Below, in pieces: positions 30,928-42,779 of a DNA stretch of 64,000 nucleotides. The notes under the pieces are model-generated. The model made no database searches and was not told the origin of the DNA. It saw only the letters and a program-made list of their open reading frames with translations. The position numbers and the translations under genes are program-made. Each line of letters opens with the position of its first letter. Positions within the stretch are counted from its first letter, which is position 1. Origin of the DNA: Monosporascus cannonballus (Eukaryota; Ascomycota; Sordariomycetes; Xylariales); assembly GCA_004154925.1 (NCBI GenBank), contig QJNS01000204.1, positions 1-64,000 of the forward strand, given 5' to 3'.

Positions 30928-32195
30928 CAAGGGACAGTTGATGACCTAGAGACGGCACATATGTGCCCACTGGTAGTCCCGTTGATATCACCAGTGTTGT
31001 ACCTTCAGGCAAAGTGAGAACATACCGGTGTTCCCACAAGTTCTGAATATCTGATTGGTAGGAAGACCACTCGGACCAATAAGAATATGATTTTATGAGT
31101 AGTTCAGTAAGTTTTCAATTGCCTAGTGTTGTTCAGGGTCTCGAACAAGCATGGGGACCCTGTCAAGGCGCTTGGCACTTCCTCTGGTCGACCAATGAGC
31201 GAGCGTCCCGTCCCGTCACGTCCCGTGAGGCTCACGATACAGTCCCATTCTGGACACCGCCGGCCCATATCAGCATCTAGTTTTGTCCAGTAAGGTTCCC
31301 TGTCACAGAATACAAGTATCCCATTTCAAGTTTAAAGGGCTCCTTTAGGAAGCTTAGTAGGGTTTGTATAGACACCGAGCACCAACAGCAGAGACCCAGG
31401 ACCCATAGAGCTTCGTAAAGATGGGTCAAGGATTGATCTAGCCATCACAGTAATCACTTAACGCTTGGCTAAAGAGGAACTCCTCAGTCAGTTTTCCAAA
31501 GAGCCATAATGCCAAGTGACACAGCAGTCTTTGGCTAACCGGCAATTTACATATCCGCCTAACCTCGTACGCGCAGCAATAGGAGCGCAGACTTTTGTCA
31601 CTCAAGACTAACATCGTCAGCTTTATCGCGGGCCTCATATCAGTCGTGCCGCTGGACTACATCTCCATCATCAAGGGCGCGAGGCAATGGCGGGCCTCAA
31701 TAGTGCAGGCTCTGGACACAATCGTTGGGCCACCTCAGACTCCGAAGATGTATCTAATCGCCGTTATATGTTCATATAAAGTACCTACGGAAATTACGTT
31801 CGGTGAAATCGAATAACGATAGGGGTTTTTTATTTTCAGATTAAACAACATTATCGTCGTTAGTCGGATATGGATTATTCAATTCTCATAATAATACTCC
31901 TGAATACCTTAAGGGGTGGCCCGATTATTTTGTCCAGAGCCTGGTAGTGCAACAATTTTTACGCCGAGCTTTGAGTGTGCCACGCAACTGCATGAAGACC
32001 CAACTTTTCAGCAGAGACGAATGTGATAAACAGTACTGTCTCGGGCCATTGATTGCTTTCAGAATGCGTATAAATACGGCAGCTTGACCCTCGATGAAAC
32101 TTGATTTGAAGGCCGCGCTCTCTTAGTATCCGGGATACACATCACCAAACAGCACCCATCTCGGAACTTCGGCCGAAATCTTTGAAATCCTCGTC
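30928..32195. other. Intergenic, nothing firm
   Basis: No supportable gene. At 31595-31740 a stretch reads SFIAGLISVVPLDYISIIKGA in one frame after a possible acceptor (CGTCAG), which may be a gene scrap. A CCCGT-rich imperfect repeat lies at 31204-31229. Confidence 0.35.
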
Positions 32196-32852
32196 ATGCC
32201 TCCCAGCTTCTCTTCGCTGCCTCTAGTGGCTCTCGCCATGGCAAGTGGCCTCGCATTCGGAAATCCCATTTCCCCCGTTCCCTCTGTCGAGCTCACTGCT
32301 CGTCAGAATGCCGCAACTCGCCCGCCTTCGGGCATCACCTGCTCGGCTGACTACCAGCCTAACTTCAATGATTGTAAGTTTGTATCCTTAGCTGAGTTGA
32401 AATGAACGTATGTTCTTTGCCGGCTGACATATAGTGTCCAAAAGGCAACAAGATCATGAGTGGCAATTCGCACTTTGGGAACGGCGGCGGCTCCCCCTTA
32501 CGAGGTCTGCGTCAACCCCAACGCGTGCCGAATCTGGAAGAACGGCAACTGCCGCATCTCGTTCTGCAATAAGGAGAGAAGCAAATCTTGCCAGCAAAAC
32601 ACCCAGTGGGATCGACACGCGCGCAGCGTCATCGCCGCCTGTAGACCTGGGGAAGGCGGATACGATTCCCCCGATCACTCGGCCAGATGGACTGAGGTCG
32701 CAGTCCGTGCCAACTACGACTGGTTCATACCGGAAGACGGAAAGGGTATCATGCCCCCCGACAGTCAGAGCGCCGTGATCTACCAGGAAATGTCTATCGA
32801 AGAGAACGCTGAGGGGGTGAAGCGCCTCGAAGAGGCGTCGGTCCTAAAGTAA
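32196..32852 (+). CDS. Small secreted Cys-containing protein
   Basis: Starts at ATG 32196 with a signal peptide (MPPSFSSLPLVALAMASGLA) followed by a short propeptide-like segment ending TAR. Exon 1 ends at 32373 before a perfect GTAAGT donor. Joining to 32461-32852 keeps one open frame of 189 residues whose second exon has family-like spacing: AIRTLG, then YEVCVNPNACRIWKNGNC, RISFCNK, IAACRPGEGGY. That choice needs a weak acceptor (CATGAG|TG at 32460). The stronger acceptor TATAG at 32434 leads into a Ser/Arg/Thr-rich frame that looks like a shadow. A third frame after 32434 reads CPKGNKIMSGNSHFGNGGG before losing the frame near 32505, so an alternative view is a gene broken by small indels. 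Function unknown; Cys-rich small secreted proteins of fungi are often cell-wall or host-interaction proteins. It is the last gene before the AT block. Confidence 0.55.
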
Positions 32853-34629
32853 AACTCTACCGAAGGCGGACTGGAAAAGCGTGTAAGTAAAGAACGATGA
32901 GATTTACATAAATAGGTTACGTAATTTGGATTTGTTTTGGTGTCGAAATCAAAGTAAATCTATATAAAATTAATCATATTCAAAAAAAAAAAGAAAAATA
33001 GATCTAAAATAATTTTATAATTTAATAGAAATTTAAATAGCCGACGAAAAAGATATATACTCATTAAATTAATTAATAGATAACATTAGTTTGTAATATA
33101 ATTTTATTACTTAAAATACTTTTATTATTACGAAACATAATTACATTATATAGCCGTTATACGTTATAAATCTTTTTATATAATCGTATCGTTAAATTTC
33201 AACTAACATCTTTTATATTAAATATCAAATAATATTTACCTTTGTATTAATATATAATTTTAAGTTAAAATCTTTTTTTTTTTAAAAAAAATCAACATAA
33301 TAATTTATTAAGTAAATTGTAACTAATTTAAGTTATATATTTATAGTAAAATATAGAGTTAAAAAAGCTTAATCTTATATTAAAAATAACGTTTAAAATT
33401 TCGTTATTTAGGTGTAAATATATTTTCATTTTAGAATTAGAAAAGTCGTAAATACAGTTTTGACTATAATCGCCTTTTTTATAGAAAGCATTTTAAATTA
33501 GTACAAGTTAATAATGAGAAATTATTTAAAAAATATTAAAGTAAATTAGGAAACAATTACTTAAAACTTTTCTTCCAATTATATAAATTTAGAGGAAACA
33601 TTAAAGGTTAATGTCGAAAATTGCGATGAATAATAAATAACAAGATGATAAATTTAAAAATTAAAATGAAACAAATGTATTTCGAAATATATTATAAGTT
33701 TTCGAAATCATAATTTTAGAATAAAAGAAACCGATAACGAAAGTAATAATTTAATCGATATATTTTATAAAACATATACAAATAAAGTTAAAATAAAATT
33801 ATTAAAATTTTTAAAATTAAATATTTTAAAGTCGTATATTTCGACAATTATTAAAATTAAGAATAAATAATACTGAAGCAGTAGAAAGAAAAATAAATAA
33901 CACATATTTTAATATAAAACTTAATTTATTAATTAAAAAAAAACCAAATTATTTTTTATGTTATATGAAATATTATTAGTATTTATGAAACTTAATATTA
34001 CTTAATAATAAAATAGGATATAAAATTTAAAAATAGTAAAAGCTTAAAAAATTGCGGTAAATAATACAAAATATTAAAATATTACCCTGGAAAACATTTA
34101 AGAAATAATACAACGGTTTAAATATTTTAACAATATTCAAAAATAAAAAAGGTTTATTATAAAACGCTAAATGAACACGGGAAAATATATACCATATATT
34201 ATAAATAGCGAAAATATTTTATATATTACGATTTAAAAGGTGTTATTTACTAATAGTATATATATATTTAATATTTCTAAATATATTATAAAACTAAAAA
34301 TTAATATTGTGGATAATTTTATATTATTGCTTTATAAAGCGAAATTAATATATAACTAACTTTATAAAAAATAAATTATTATAAAGTATATTTAAATTTA
34401 AGCCATATTTTCAGAAATATATCAAATATATTCAAATTTATAATACGACGTAATTTATATAATAAATATTATATTTAATATTTCTGAACATAATAATTAT
34501 TTAATTCTTTTACTACTAAAACATTATGTCTTAATTTTAGAAAGTTTTATTTTAAACCCGAATAAATATTAATAAGTTTCGATTATAATAAGGTTTATAC
34601 CTGCTAACTAATTCGACAAAATCGAAAAG

Positions 34630-34708
34630 TTAAACTTTAAGCGGCAAATCTTAAGAATAAACTTTGAAGATAAACCGTAAAGGTAAACATTAAGAGTAAA
34701 CCTTAAGT
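34630..34708 (+). repeat. Degenerate tandem repeat, period 13-14 bp
   Basis: About six diverged units built on TAAACYTTAAGR follow each other (TAAACTTTAAGCG, CAAATCTTAAGAA, TAAACTTTGAAGA, TAAACCGTAAAGG, TAAACATTAAGAG, TAAACCTTAAGTA). Base content is slightly higher in G/C than its surroundings. Confidence 0.6.
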
Positions 34709-35510
34709 ACGCATAAAAAACTTTGCGAACTTTCGTTAGTTTTACGGCTAGATTATTCCACGGTTTTCAAGTTACCATTAACTAAAACATTATACTGCAA
34801 AATTCCGAATACATAATACCGGTAATCTGTTTCGGTATAATCACTAACGAAATCGTCTCGTTTACAGTAATTAAATCATCTAAAGCTATTGAGCGAACGA
34901 AAAGCATCGAAATTTTAACCAATTTAAAAAGTAATTTAAAAAAATCGACTTTAGTTCTTGATTTTCGAATACGATTGAATTTACGAAAGTGGAAATAATA
35001 GAGTTGATTAATAAAAAATAATTATTTTAAAAACTCTTTTACGTTTTAAATTTTATATTACTATTAATCGATAGAAATATTTATTTAATGTAATGTTGAA
35101 AATATTTCTAAAAACTTTTTAGGATTTTTTTTAAAAATATAGTATTTTTACTATAAAATAAAACATTATATAAGAAATAAGCAAATTGATTACATAATAA
35201 AATATTATAATAAAATAAATAATACTTATTATAATATATAAAACGAATACATTTTCAAAAACGATATATATAATAACTTAATATATTATATATAAAAATA
35301 TAAAAATATTTAATAATTTGAAAGAAATTAAAAATAGATTTATTTATAGAAAAATCTTAAAATAATACAATTTAAAGAAATTCATATAATGTTTTATAAA
35401 CTAATTTAAATATAATAATAAAAGTTATAAATACCTTTTTTATATTTAAAATATAAATTCAAATATATTAATATATTGTCCAAATAAATTACGAAATTTA
35501 ATACGGATGT

Positions 35511-35547
35511 TATATTATATTATATTATATTATATTATATTATATTA
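35511..35547 (+). repeat. (TATAT)7 pentanucleotide microsatellite
   Basis: Seven near-perfect TATAT units in tandem inside AT-rich DNA. Confidence 0.85.
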
Positions 35548-37799
35548 AAAAATCTAATATATTAAGAAAATATATTTTAAAGTATTATACGGTTAGTAAT
35601 ATCGAAATTAAAGTTCTATTTATTATAAGAAAAATTAAAAATAAAATACATTATTTTAAACACTAAATTTTAATATCGTTTAATTAAAGTTATTATATAT
35701 TTTTTAAATGAAATTATAATTATATTAATTTAAAATTTTAATTAATTAAAAAGCCAAATTAAACAATTTTTTAAAAAGGTATTATCAAAATTTGTAAGAT
35801 TAATATATTAAATAATATTTAGAAATATTACTATGAAAAACTTTTTTTATATATTTAATAAAAAAAATATATTTATAATTACAAAACCTTTAGAAATTAA
35901 TTAGAAAAAGATATAAATTTAATCTTTAAATTTATTCATAAATTACCTTATTTTTTATATTTAACATAATAAATAAGTATAATTTAAAATCGAATAGTAA
36001 TACTTAAATTGTAATATTATATTGAATTGTTAAAATAAATACAAATAAATTTAAATAACATTTCGTAATTTTCGAAATTTAAGACCAAATTATTAAAAGC
36101 TAATTTGTAAAACAAATTATATATTATTTTATAATTTACGTAATATAGTAAGATATATTAATTTATTGATAATATTTTAATAAATAATATAAAACCTATA
36201 ATAAATAAATGTTTTTTATATTAAAAATATATACAAATTATATGTATAAAGGTTTTCACATACATAAAGTCTTATATAAATAACTAATATACAAGATATA
36301 TTTTATAAGTATATAATTTATTAAATTATATTATAATTTTTGAAAATATTAAGATCAATAATGGAAACTTTAAATTTTACGAAATAATTAACAGTTATAC
36401 TAATAAATAAAAATTAAAATATTTTATAAATATATGATATTTTTAGATAAATTTATTAACATAAAGAATATTAAAATAAGTGTTAAAATATTAACATAAA
36501 TTATAATGTTTAAAATGAAATACTTTATAATTATTATAATAAAATTTTATTTTGCTTTAAAAATGTTATATTGAATTAAAATCTATATTCTGTTATTTCT
36601 ATAATTGAACATAATATTAAGTCGATTTATAATTGTTATATAAGGTTAATTATGTTAAAATATAAATATTTATACAAATTCAAAATTAATAATTTAAAAA
36701 TATTAATATATATGATATATTATATATTTAAAACATTAATTTTTTATATATACAAATTTATAAAAAGTACAAAGTAGTAAAAAATTTAGTATAAAATAAT
36801 TATTTTGTTTTTTTCAAAAACTAATTATTTCTAAATTAAGTTTCTATATATTATATTTGTTTTAATTATATAATACGTAATTTATAAGGATATATTATAA
36901 TTTATTTATAGATTAATCCTACAAAAATATAAAAGTATTTGTAAAATACAATGATGTTATAATATTTAAAATTAAATTAGAAATTTTAATAAGTAAATTA
37001 TATATTATGTATTAACAAATAAACTAAACTTTTATAAAATATATTCATTAAAAGATTTTAAAATTTAAAATATAAAAATAAATTTTATGTAAAGTACCTA
37101 AAACTTATTTTTAAACACGTGAAAGTTTTATTAAACCGTTATTAAAAATATTCATCTTAATATGCATTTACTTTGATTTGTTTATATACATTTATGTAAA
37201 TGAAAAAGAATATATAAAATTTAAAACTATAATACAATAAATAATAAAGTTTAAATTATATAAATATATATTTATATAACTAATGTTATGTTGTACATAA
37301 ATTTTAAAATAAATTATATTCTAATATACAACATTTAAATTAATTAGATTTATTAAAACTTAAAGCATCTAGTTATTTTATACTATAATAATAAAAGTTT
37401 AAATATTTTGATTTATGTTATAAAATTTCAAAGAATACGTATTATAGATTAATTAGTATTTAAATAAACTGAAATATAATAAACGTTTCTAAAAATATTA
37501 TATAAATATAAATAATAAATTTATTATATATTTATTTTAAGGTATAAGTAGTATTCGAAATATGGTTTTAATTTACAGATAATAATAAAGCGAAAATTAA
37601 TTTAAAAATATGTTTTTCAAAATGATTTGCAAATTCTTTTTATAATAAAAAATAACTGCCTTTAACTAAAAGCTTAGATTAATAACTAAAAAGCGAAAGT
37701 CAAGTAAGTAACTATTTATATAAAAAACTTATATTATACGTATAGATTTTTTTGTGTTTTGTTTTTTAATTTATAAAAAACTATTTTCTGTATAGTTTA

Positions 37800-40000
37800 A
37801 AAATATTTAAATATGTTTTGAGAAAAACAAATATTAATAATTTCGACGTTTTCTTTTTATTACAGTAAAGATTTTCACGAGTTAACTTACTTGGCCTTTT
37901 TTAAATCTAATAAAGTCTTTTTAGAACGTAACAGTATTGTTCTTTTTTAAGATTTTTATTTTTCAAGATTTAATAAATACGTTAGTTATCTTTTCAACTT
38001 TTTTAAGTTATAATATTATTAATTATATTAGGTAACCTTAGAAAATATATTAAGATCTATTTTAAAATTCGTCGTAACTTTATTAAGTCCATTTTTGATT
38101 TTGGTTTTAAAGTTATGCTATATACGTATTATTTTTTAAAAAAACATTTTGTAAAATGCTAAAAAGTTGGAGAAATAATCAAAATCATTTATCGGTTAAC
38201 GTTTAAATTTATAATAAAAACTATGTTTTATTTTCGTTTCTATAAAATATTCGAGTTAAAAAATTACGAATTAACCAAAAAAACCTTTATCGGTTTTATA
38301 ATTTTAAAGATTATTTAATCGTATTATTTATTTGGATTATTCATTAGAATAATAATATTTTAAAGAAATAGTTTTATTTAAAAAGGATTTAACTTTATAA
38401 ATAAATTAAAAGAAAAAAAAAGGTTAAAGAAGAAATACCAGCGTATGGAAATAAAATAGGTAGGGTGTATTTCCGAAATTAATATTATAATAAAAGCCGA
38501 TATTCTTTTCGATTAAAAGTTACTGAGATTAATTTAAGGCCGGGGTCGTTATTATTTATAATTTTAGCCGCTTTGAAAATAGTTAATTGAGATTTTAGCG
38601 ATAAAACGTTTTAATTGAATTTATTTCGTTCGTTAAATCATTAAACAATTTCTATATACTTTTTTAAATAAGTAGTTTTTCTATTTAATTAAGTACTAGC
38701 TTTTATTTTTAATAATTTTAAAATTTAATATATTTTTTATTTTGTATTTGTTAATGTTTTTCTCGAATTTTAAATTTTCTAATAAGACGTTCTGAAGTAT
38801 TAATTAAAATAAATACTATAAAAAATAAAGTATATTTGTATATGTTTAAGTGACGATAATCAGTAATTAATTTTAGAAATAACTGAATTAATTTTAAACG
38901 GATTAAGTTTTTTAACATTAAATTTATTACTGGGGTTTTCTATTTTAATTTATAAAATATATAAAATAACGTTTGCTTTTAGCGTAATAAATAAACTTTA
39001 TTTTTTATCGATAAAATTAATTCCTTAATTCTGTTTTTATTATAATGTTAAATTATTCGTTATTGAAAAAAAAATTATAATCTTATTCGTAACTTTGCTA
39101 ATATTCGTTTAATATTTATTATTTTTGTTTTTATTTATAAAGTTATTGTAGCAATCTTTGGAGATTTATTAAGTAGTTATTCGAGTAGTTTTACTTTTTG
39201 CTTTATATCTATATATAATTATATAAGGAAATATGTTTATATTCTCGTTAATTAATATATTATAAGTAATTTACGTTAATAGTAAAAGTTCTACCTAATT
39301 GTTTTGCTAGTAATTAACGTAGTTTCGGAAATATTGCTTTAAAATCTTGTTTTTCTTTTAGTTTAGCCTTTTATTTAAAGATAATAAGCTGTTAAGAATT
39401 TAAACTTAATACCGATTTGTTTAAAAAAATTAGTGTTAAACTTAAAGGTAAAAAGTTTTTTTTGATTATAAACGACTTTTTCTAGTATTTTATATTTATT
39501 TAAGTAATATCGAACAAAAACGTAAGCTAATTATTTTGCCGTTACGTTTTTTAAAAGGTGGAAAGTATTTATACTTGGTTAATCTGTTAATTATCATTCA
39601 AACCCCGTTTTATTCGACTTTAGTAATCGGGTTCTTAGATGAAAGAAGGCTTTTTTAACTTTCTTTAAATGCTCGAATTTTTTTAACGTATTTCTTCGTA
39701 ATAAATTTCGTTAATAGTTTGATTATATGTTCGTATTCTTTAATTAAGCTATGTACGTAATTTATAAGTTTTTAAATGTATTAAATATTTATAACATTCG
39801 TCTTATTTGAAATAAGTTAGTTTTTAATTGTTTTTGATTTGGAATCTCGAATTTGAATTTAACCGAAAGTAAGGGTAAATCTTATAAGATCTAGTTTTTA
39901 TATATATTAAATACTTGTTACAAAGTGTATTCGAATATTCGTTTCGTTTAAAATTTTAAATATTTAAGTTATACGCTTTTCATATTTTTTTAAAGTTTTA
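37800..40000 (-). mobile_element. Ty3/gypsy retrotransposon relic (integrase part)
   Basis: On the - strand around 39390-39620 a heavily mutated integrase core is readable: a DRLTKYKYF-like segment, then QLAYVFVRYYLNKYKILEKV and a following FNTNFFKQI-like segment. The sequence on the lower-coordinate side (38400-39000) should be the integrase C terminus, with RLKLP-type remnants too weak to prove. The sequence on the higher side turns into almost pure A/T, so RT and gag are not recoverable. This copy is diverged from the gypsy family at 50-64 kb, suggesting a second family. Limits are approximate. Confidence 0.5.
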
Positions 40001-41072
40001 AAAAAATAAGAATATTATCGAAAAAAAAACTATAAATTTATTAAATATTTTGAAAAAATAAATACAAATAAAATTTAAAACTATATTAAAAGGTTTATAG
40101 ATTTTATAAATATTATTCGGTATTAACAAAGTTTATATATTATTTTAAATATTATTTTATATTCTATTATTTAATTATTTCAATTTTATAATAATTAATC
40201 CTAAAATCGAAAATATTATATTATTTTAATTTATTAATATTTATTAATATATATATAAATATTAAAAGATATTTACTTTTTATTTAAATATTATTTTATT
40301 ATTTACGTTTTTTAATTTTAATATTATTATAACCGGATATCCGATAAATAAATTTAAAAATTATATTTATTATTTTTAAACTGTTTTTAATATTTTCCTT
40401 TTTTATTTATATAATATATTTTATAAATTAAAAATAACATATTTTTTAATAAATATTTATGAATTTTATTAATTATAACGTAATAACTTTTATTATTTTA
40501 TATTTTTAAATAATTTAATAAATTTTCGATATTAAATAATATATTAAATATTTAAACCGAAATTTAAATATTTAAAATTATATTTATATTATTAAATTTC
40601 AATTACTATATTTTAATAATAATATTATATTTTAAAATATTTATAATATTTTATAAATTTTTCTATAATTTTAAATTTATATTAAAAATATATTAGAGTA
40701 TTTAAATAATTATTATATATAATTTATAAATTTTTTAATTTTTTTAATTTTTAATTTTTAATATTAAATATAATTAAATTATAAATAAAAATTTTTATAT
40801 TTTATAATGTTTAAAAATATATATTTAATATAATTAAATTCTTAATAAAAATTTTTATATTTAATAATATTTAAAAAATATATTTAATATAATAAATTTT
40901 TATGTATAACGTAATCCATAAACGAAACGCTTACATAAGCGAAATGCCTACTTTAACCACCTTATTGCATATATTTAATTTCTTAATAGCCATATTATAT
41001 TCAAATTAATTGAAATTATTCGAAATAATTTTTATTAAACGTATTTATTATTTCTTAATAAGTATGTACATT

Positions 41073-42640
41073 TTATCCGGGTTTACCGTAAACGTTATAA
41101 TACCGTTTTTTCCTTATAACCTTTTTGTAACGATTACTTTCCGCTATTATTTCCTGTATTGGTTTGTTATTACCCTTTTTTTCGGCCCGGAGAGCTTTCT
41201 TTTTCTGAAAAGTAAGTAATCCTCCTTTTTGAAGGCGTTTGTTTTTGGTCCTCCGGCGTTTACTGAGAATATAATTGGTTTTGCGAAAGTGGCCGATTTT
41301 ATTATTAAGAAAAATAATTTTATGTAATAAATAATTTGTATTTTTAATTAAATAATTTACCGTTTCGATTATAGTTATTGGCAAATTACCTTAATAATTT
41401 ATAATTTTATTTTTTAAATAATTAGATTACAAAATTATTTTTTCGAAAGTTTTAAATATTTTACGTTTAAAGTAAAAGGGCGAAAATAAGGGGGAAACGA
41501 TAAATATTTAAAATGGTTATTAGATATTTAATTACGAAATAATATATTTAAGGTTTAATAAAATAAGGTTAATATTATGGAAATTAACTTTAATGTTTTC
41601 GGATATTCTAAATATTTTAAATATTTTATAAAAGCCGATAAAAGTTTTTTTTAATAACGTACGTATTATAATATTTTATAAAGTTTTCGATATAACGATT
41701 ATAAACCTGTTTTAACAGAAAAAAATATATTATATTAAAAGGTTAAAATTTATGAAAAAAATAAGAAAGTATATAAAACATAATAATATCGTGTTTTTTA
41801 TAATATTTTTTAAATTTTATCGAATAATAACTTTCGTAATTTTTAAGGATAAAAAACGTTTAATACTTTTTGTATGCATTCTGATATATTCGTCAAAATA
41901 TTTAATTTAATTTAAACTTAAAGCGTTTGTTATTTAGCCGTTATTACTTACGGTAATTTTTTAATTGCATAATATGGAATTATTACGGTATTAAGAAATA
42001 AAGTAATTTTTACTAATTACGATAATATACGGAAAAAAGGCTTAATTTTAAGAATTAACGGTTTAAATAATTATAACCTATTTTTTATTACCTTACTGGG
42101 CTTACCTAAATTTCTTATGCTTTTCGACGTTTATAATTATTATGCCCGATATTGTTATTAACCTTATTAAAAAGTTAATTTCGTCGAAATTATATATATA
42201 TATATTTTTTAAAATATCATATTTCGCAATTATATTACGTACGAATTTAAATTATTTGCGAAATATTTTTAAATTTTTATATATAATTTTTTCGTAATTA
42301 ATTTTTCGATTTAAACGTATTTTTAATTTATTTTGCTGTTTAACGAAATTTAACGTCCAGTTAACGCCGACGCGTCCTATATTACGTTTACGTAAAAATA
42401 TATTGGCCATATTTTTAATATTTTCGAATAAAAAAAAAACGTTCGTAAATCGAAATCGAAAATATATTCGATAATAATTTACTTTTCGGAATTAATTAAT
42501 TTTCGTAAATTAGGTAATATATTACGTCGTATAAATTTACCTTAGATTTATTTGCGAAAAGTTATTTTCGAAATAATATATATAGTTATAAACTGTTAAT
42601 AACTAATACGAAAATCGTATTTTTTGGTTTAAATAATAAG
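41073..42640 (-). mobile_element. Fot1/pogo-type DDE transposase relic, copy 1
   Basis: Read on the - strand. The first catalytic block YNFDEINFLI lies at about 42191-42165 and resembles NFDETGF of CENP-B/pogo transposases, followed by KHKKFR and VIIIQTVNS remnants of the next strands. The C-terminal part is unusually well kept: 41384-41073 is still open for 103 codons and shows ETVNYLIKNTNYLLHKIIFL, a Lys/Arg cluster (SKRRRTKNKRLQKGG) and a TFQKKKALRAEKKGN segment, the typical Fot1-like C terminus. Stops and Asp/Glu losses elsewhere fit RIP. No terminal inverted repeats could be confirmed. Confidence 0.7.
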
Positions 42641-42779
42641 GTTTAATTATGTTTTTGTTAAAAGCCCAAATATATTATTATATTAAAAAATATATAAATA
42701 AAATACGATAATTAAAAAGTTAAATTTAAGTAAATATTTTACTTATATAAGCATTTTACTTATAGATTATATTATATAT

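Larger units (their letters stand above)
32890..37790. other. AT-rich stretch without recognisable content
   Basis: Almost surely degraded repeats, but no protein trace could be recovered by eye. Two simple-sequence features inside it are listed separately. Confidence 0.5.

Noticed and set aside
31595..31816. 73-codon + strand frame with a hydrophobic opening
   Set aside because: May be a gene scrap after an acceptor-like CGTCAG, but nothing upstream joins it and no family is recognised.
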